Shown: piece by piece, positions 5,065-7,407 of the stretch
Numbering within the stretch: position 1 is the first letter of the stretch
Layout: the number at the start of each line of letters is the position of its first letter
DNA from: PXRE01 sp964435625
GTDB taxonomy: Archaea > Halobacteriota > Halobacteria > Halobacteriales > PXRE01
Reading direction: 5' to 3'
Assembly: GCA_964435625.1 (NCBI GenBank)
Contig: CAYTAG010000174.1
Span: 1-7,407, forward strand
Length of the DNA: 7,407 nucleotides
Notes under the pieces: model-generated
Databases searched by the model: none
Told to the model about the DNA's origin: nothing
Seen by the model: only the letters and a program-made list of their open reading frames with translations
Position numbers and translations under genes: made by a program

Positions 5065-5892
5065 ATGGACGTCCTCGTAACCGGGGCGCTCGGGACGGTC
5101 GGCACGGCCGTCACCGACCACCTCGACCACGAGTTCACGCTGCTGGACCGCCGGGAAGGCGGCGACGTCGTCGCGGACGTTGCCGACTATCCGGCCATCC
5201 GGCCGGCTTTCGACGGCCAGGACGCCATCGTCCACCTCGCCGGCTACCCGGCGACCGACGCCTCCTGGCCCGAAGCACTCACGCACAACGTCGTCGGCAC
5301 CCACAACGTGCTCGCGGCCGCCCGCGACGCCGGCGTCGAGTCGGTCGTGTTCGCCTCCTCGAACCACGTCGTCGGGACGTACGAACAGGACCACGCCCCC
5401 CAACTCTACTACGGCGACGTGGACCTGACGGTCGATCACGCCGACCCGATCCGGCCGGACTCCCATTACGGCGCTTCGAAGGCCTGCGGCGAGGCGTTCG
5501 GCCGCCAGTACGTCGAGCGCGAGGGCGCCCCAAACAGCTTCTACGCGCTCCGCATCGGCTCCGTCCGGGACCCCGAGTACGATCACCCGTACGGCGACGC
5601 CGAACGACTGGTCGACGAGGGCGAGGCCGACCCGGATTCCCGGGAGTACGAGGAGGCCGCCGCCCGGATGCACGCCCTCTGGCAGTCCCGCCGGGACCTC
5701 GCGCATCTTGTCGAGTGCTGTCTCCGCGACGACGCGACGACCTTCGAGATCCTCTACGGCGTCAGCGACAACGAACACCGCTGGTTGGACCTCGACCACG
5801 CCCGGGAGGTCGTCGGCTACGAACCACGGGACGGCGCCGAGTGGAGCGCCGGGGCGTCCCGGGACGGGGGCGAACGGGGGACGGACGCGTGA
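5065..5892 (+). CDS. Extended SDR dehydrogenase, uronate dehydrogenase / Azf-like
   Basis: A 275-residue NAD(P)-dependent oxidoreductase of the NAD-dependent epimerase/dehydratase (extended SDR) family. The cofactor-binding TGALGTVG is at 6-13, an acidic residue (D28) at the end of the second strand suggests NAD preference, HLAGYP is at 57-62, the catalytic region FASSNHVVGTY is at 96-106 and the YGASK active site gives Y135 and K139. The SSNHV block, RPDSHYG-x-SK and the C-terminal YGVSDN (231-236) resemble uronate dehydrogenases and the haloarchaeal NAD-dependent glucose-6-phosphate dehydrogenase Azf, so an aldose or uronate oxidation is likely rather than epimerisation. This assignment is from recalled motifs. 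The ATG at 5065 begins exactly at the Rossmann strand MDVLVTG; the in-frame upstream extension is shadow sequence over the transporter. The stop overlaps the GTG of the next small ORF. Confidence 0.88.
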   Translation: MDVLVTGALGTVGTAVTDHLDHEFTLLDRREGGDVVADVADYPAIRPAFDGQDAIVHLAGYPATDASWPEALTHNVVGTHNVLAAARDAGVESVVFASSNHVVGTYEQDHAPQLYYGDVDLTVDHADPIRPDSHYGASKACGEAFGRQYVEREGAPNSFYALRIGSVRDPEYDHPYGDAERLVDEGEADPDSREYEEAAARMHALWQSRRDLAHLVECCLRDDATTFEILYGVSDNEHRWLDLDHAREVVGYEPRDGAEWSAGASRDGGERGTDA

Positions 5893-6014
5893 CGCTGGCC
5901 GAGCGCGAGCGGTTCCGGACGCCGTTGACCGAGTACGGGACGGGGCGGGAACTGCACTGGCTGTCGGGCGAACACGGCGTCGAGTCCGACGAGCCGGAGA
6001 TCTGGCCGCAGTGA
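5889..6014 (+). CDS. 41-residue small ORF translationally coupled to the SDR gene
   Basis: GTG at 5889 overlaps the TGA stop of the dehydrogenase as GTGA, a classic coupling arrangement. The predicted 41-residue protein is charged, opens with MTLAERERFRTPLTEYG and ends DEPEIWPQ, with two tryptophans and no membrane segment or Cys pair. Of its 41 sense codons about 39 end in G or C, while second positions are much poorer in GC, which is the pattern of real haloarchaeal coding sequence in this frame. I do not recognise the product. It might be a small partner or stabiliser of the dehydrogenase, inferred only from the coupling. The alternative is a chance frame after the dehydrogenase stop, which the composition argues against. 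Confidence 0.6.
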   Translation: MTLAERERFRTPLTEYGTGRELHWLSGEHGVESDEPEIWPQ

Positions 6015-6099
6015 GCGACGGCCACGGGCGGCCGACTCGTCCCGGAGCGGTTACTGGCGTACGAACAGCACGGCCGGTGGATACGGGGGTCGGGGATGC
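6015..6099. other. Convergent intergenic gap, nothing recognised
   Basis: This 85-bp GC-rich spacer separates the stop of the small ORF from the stop of the helix-hairpin-helix gene. I see no clear hairpin with a T-tract, no repeat and no further coding frame in it. Confidence 0.4.
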
Positions 6100-6744
6100 C
6101 TAGCCCATCCGGGTCGCCGCGTCGACCCACTCCGAGACCTCGTCCTCGTCGAACCCGAGGACGTCGGCGACGCTCTCGGGGTCGGCGGTCGCCAGGCTCC
6201 GGACCGAGTTGATGCCGGCGTTGCCGAGGCGCTCGGCGACGTCCTCGGTGACGCCGTCGACGTCGGTGACGGGGTCGGGTTTGCTCCGCTCGCGCCAGGC
6301 GGCCTCCGCGTCCTCGACCTGGCCGCCCCCGTCGGCTTCGGCGTCCTCGCTCTCGTCACCGGCGTCGGACGAGAGAGTCGAGGGACCGGACAGCGACGGC
6401 GTCGAGACGTCGGCGTCCTCGGACTCGTCGGCGTCCTTCCAGTCACCGGTGCTGGCGGCGACCCAGGCCCGCTCGTCGTCCTGCAGTCCCCGGACCTGGT
6501 CGGACCGTTTGTCCAGGTCGTCGTTGGTCGACCCGGTGATCGACCACGGCAGCGAGTGCTCGCGGCGGATCTTCGTCGCGACCCCCGGGTTGACGCCGGC
6601 CTCGACGAGCATCCGGTAGGAAATCCGCTTGTTCCGGAAGTCCCCGGCGTCGACGTCGGCGTCGACGAGGTGCTCTTCGGTCGCCGGCCCGACGTACTTG
6701 AGGTCGGTCAGCGCGTCGCCTCGGTCCGGATTGTGGCGCGTCAT
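6100..6744 (-). CDS. Haloarchaeal helix-hairpin-helix protein (DUF7409-like N-terminus)
   Basis: A 214-residue acidic protein of a type I recall as conserved in haloarchaea but uncharacterised. Residues 11-68 form an N-terminal domain containing LKYVGPATEEHLVDADV, which reads like a helix-hairpin-helix, and VNPGVATKIRREHSLPWS; this probably corresponds to DUF7409, from memory. Residues about 100-150 are a disordered Asp/Glu/Ser-rich linker. Residues 160-210 are a second helix-hairpin-helix of the RNA polymerase alpha-CTD/RuvA kind, with DVDGVTEDVAERL, NAGINSVRSLATADPE and a closing helix DEDEVSEWVDAA. Such domains bind DNA non-specifically or mediate protein contacts, so a role in nucleic acid transactions is inferred. 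The ATG at 6744 has GGAG seven nt upstream (6752-6755, minus strand) and a good promoter about 45 nt upstream. It is convergent to the SDR/small ORF pair and divergent from the dehydrogenase that follows. Confidence 0.85.
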   Translation of the reverse strand: MTRHNPDRGDALTDLKYVGPATEEHLVDADVDAGDFRNKRISYRMLVEAGVNPGVATKIRREHSLPWSITGSTNDDLDKRSDQVRGLQDDERAWVAASTGDWKDADESEDADVSTPSLSGPSTLSSDAGDESEDAEADGGGQVEDAEAAWRERSKPDPVTDVDGVTEDVAERLGNAGINSVRSLATADPESVADVLGFDEDEVSEWVDAATRMG

Positions 6745-6782
6745 GTCCCGACTCCACTGTTCGTACCAAAGCTAGCCGCCCG

Positions 6783-6797
6783 TCTTAAATTTTCGGC
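6783..6797 (-). promoter_or_regulatory. BRE/TATA promoter of the helix-hairpin-helix gene
   Basis: On the minus strand CCGAAAATTTAAGA contains a purine-rich BRE-like CGAAAA followed by TTTAAG, the best archaeal promoter match in the window. It is centred about 45 nt before the ATG at 6744, predicting a leader of about 18 nt that contains the GGAG ribosome-binding site at 6752-6755. Confidence 0.55.
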
Positions 6798-6858
6798 CGT
6801 TCGACAGATAAGACACGCGTCTGACATTGGACGCCGGACTGACGTGTCCCGGAATCGA

Positions 6859-6878
6859 CGGCGAGTCCGAACTCGCCG
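6859..6878. promoter_or_regulatory. Inverted repeat CGGCGAGT-CCGA-ACTCGCCG (candidate operator)
   Basis: A perfect 8-bp inverted repeat with a 4-nt spacer ends 45 nt before the ATG of the hydroxyacyl-CoA dehydrogenase gene and about 16 nt upstream of its TATA-like element (TTACTT, 6895-6900). The position suits an activator or repressor site for that gene, or for the divergent pair. No transcription terminator is needed here, since the genes on either side point away. Confidence 0.4.
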
Positions 6879-6890
6879 CGGGAGTCCGGC

Positions 6891-6902
6891 ACCCTTACTT
6901 TC
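6891..6902 (+). promoter_or_regulatory. TATA-like element of the hydroxyacyl-CoA dehydrogenase gene
   Basis: CCTTACTTTCC is the only A/T-enriched patch close to the start, with TTACTT (6895-6900) centred 27 nt before the ATG at 6924. This is the spacing of a leaderless haloarchaeal transcript, and no Shine-Dalgarno is seen next to the ATG. Confidence 0.4.
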
Positions 6903-6923
6903 CGGTCGGGCGAATCCCCGGGT

Positions 6924-7407
6924 ATGCGTGGACCAGCAGACATCGAACGGTTCGGCGTCGTCGGCGCCGGCACGATGGGTGCGGGCATCGCCCAGGTCGC
7001 CGCGATGGAAGGGTTCGACGTCCTCGTCCGGGACGTCGAGCAGTCGTACCTCGACGACGGGTTCGAGCGCATCGGGGACAGCCTCGACAGGTTCGTCGAC
7101 CGCGACGCCATCTCCGAATCCGAGGCCGAGGCGGCCCGCGACCGCGTCTCGGGGACCCTCGACCTGGCGGACCTCGCGAACTGCGACGTCGTCGTCGAGG
7201 CCGCCGTCGAGAACATGGAGATCAAGCAGGACGTTTTCGCCGACCTCGCCGACCTCGTCGACGAGGACGTGATGCTGGCGACCAACACCAGCACCCTCTC
7301 GGTGACCTCCATCGCGAGCGCCACCGACCGGCCCGACCGCGTCGTCGGTTTGCACTTCATGAACCCCGTCCCGGTCATGGAGGGCGTCGAGGTGGTCGTC
7401 GGCGAGC
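6924..7407 (+). CDS. 3-hydroxyacyl-CoA dehydrogenase, N-terminal part (cut by window end)
   Basis: An NAD-dependent dehydrogenase that oxidises L-3-hydroxyacyl-CoA to 3-ketoacyl-CoA in fatty acid beta-oxidation or the related butyryl/PHB routes. The 161 codons in view cover most of the NAD-binding domain: the dinucleotide loop GVVGAGTMGAG (11-21), the acidic residue D37 after strand 2 favouring NAD, CDVVVEAAVENMEIK (87-101), ATNTSTLSV (119-127) with S123, and GLHFMNPVPVM (142-152) with H144. E156 lies twelve residues after H144, so the His-Glu catalytic pair and the Ser match the positions known for the mammalian enzyme (S137, H158, E170). The start ATG at 6924 follows a leaderless promoter and leads straight into the Rossmann strand. 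The frame is open to the window edge, so the C-terminal dimerisation domain, and any enoyl-CoA hydratase fusion, cannot be judged. Confidence 0.93.
   Translation, partial: MRGPADIERFGVVGAGTMGAGIAQVAAMEGFDVLVRDVEQSYLDDGFERIGDSLDRFVDRDAISESEAEAARDRVSGTLDLADLANCDVVVEAAVENMEIKQDVFADLADLVDEDVMLATNTSTLSVTSIASATDRPDRVVGLHFMNPVPVMEGVEVVVGE

Noticed and set aside
4681..5799. Long minus-strand open frame across the dehydrogenase
   Set aside because: Shadow of the well supported plus-strand SDR and of the transporter in another frame.
6782..6814. GTCTTA (6782-6787) and TAAGAC (6809-6814) as an operator
   Set aside because: Only six base pairs with a long spacer, and the first half is part of the TATA element; too weak to list as a feature.

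Overview
The window is haloarchaeal (class Halobacteria) chromosomal DNA. It is GC-rich, the coding frames end overwhelmingly in G or C, the predicted proteins are very acidic, promoters look archaeal (TATA/BRE-like elements about 27 nt before start codons, several apparently leaderless), and it encodes pantoate kinase, an archaea-specific enzyme. No rRNA, tRNA, CRISPR array or transposase was seen.

Layout, left to right. (1) 51-821 (+) pantoate kinase, a CoA biosynthesis enzyme, followed by 863-1756 (+), a multi-domain winged-helix protein with an internal duplication. (2) 1757-1895 is an intergenic stretch with a strikingly AT-rich core (about 26% GC by hand count over 1803-1876), holding a perfect palindrome, a long direct repeat and several TATA-like elements. 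It drives 1896-2237 (+), a small Tat-exported protein whose last 33 residues contain 12 cysteines. This is the most unusual item in the window. (3) Convergent to it, 2282-4000 (-) encodes an acyl-CoA carboxylase carboxyltransferase with an extra small N-terminal domain, and 4050-4955 (-) encodes an AEC-family (auxin efflux carrier-like) transporter. (4) Divergent from the transporter, 5065-5892 (+) is an extended short-chain dehydrogenase of the uronate dehydrogenase/Azf type, coupled by a GTGA overlap to a 41-residue small ORF (5889-6014). (5) 6100-6744 (-) is a haloarchaeal helix-hairpin-helix protein. It is divergent from 6924 to the window end (+), the N-terminal part of a 3-hydroxyacyl-CoA dehydrogenase, which the window edge cuts.

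Most genes look like ordinary core metabolism with a CoA/acyl-CoA theme: pantoate kinase makes a CoA precursor, the carboxyltransferase and hydroxyacyl-CoA dehydrogenase use CoA thioesters. They are not one operon, so the theme may be coincidental. The cysteine-rich exported peptide sits between these housekeeping genes with its own low-GC promoter and a less GC-biased codon choice. It looks like an accessory gene: possibly a small halocin-like antimicrobial, a metallothionein-like secreted protein, or a disulfide-rich signalling peptide. The sequence alone does not decide between these.
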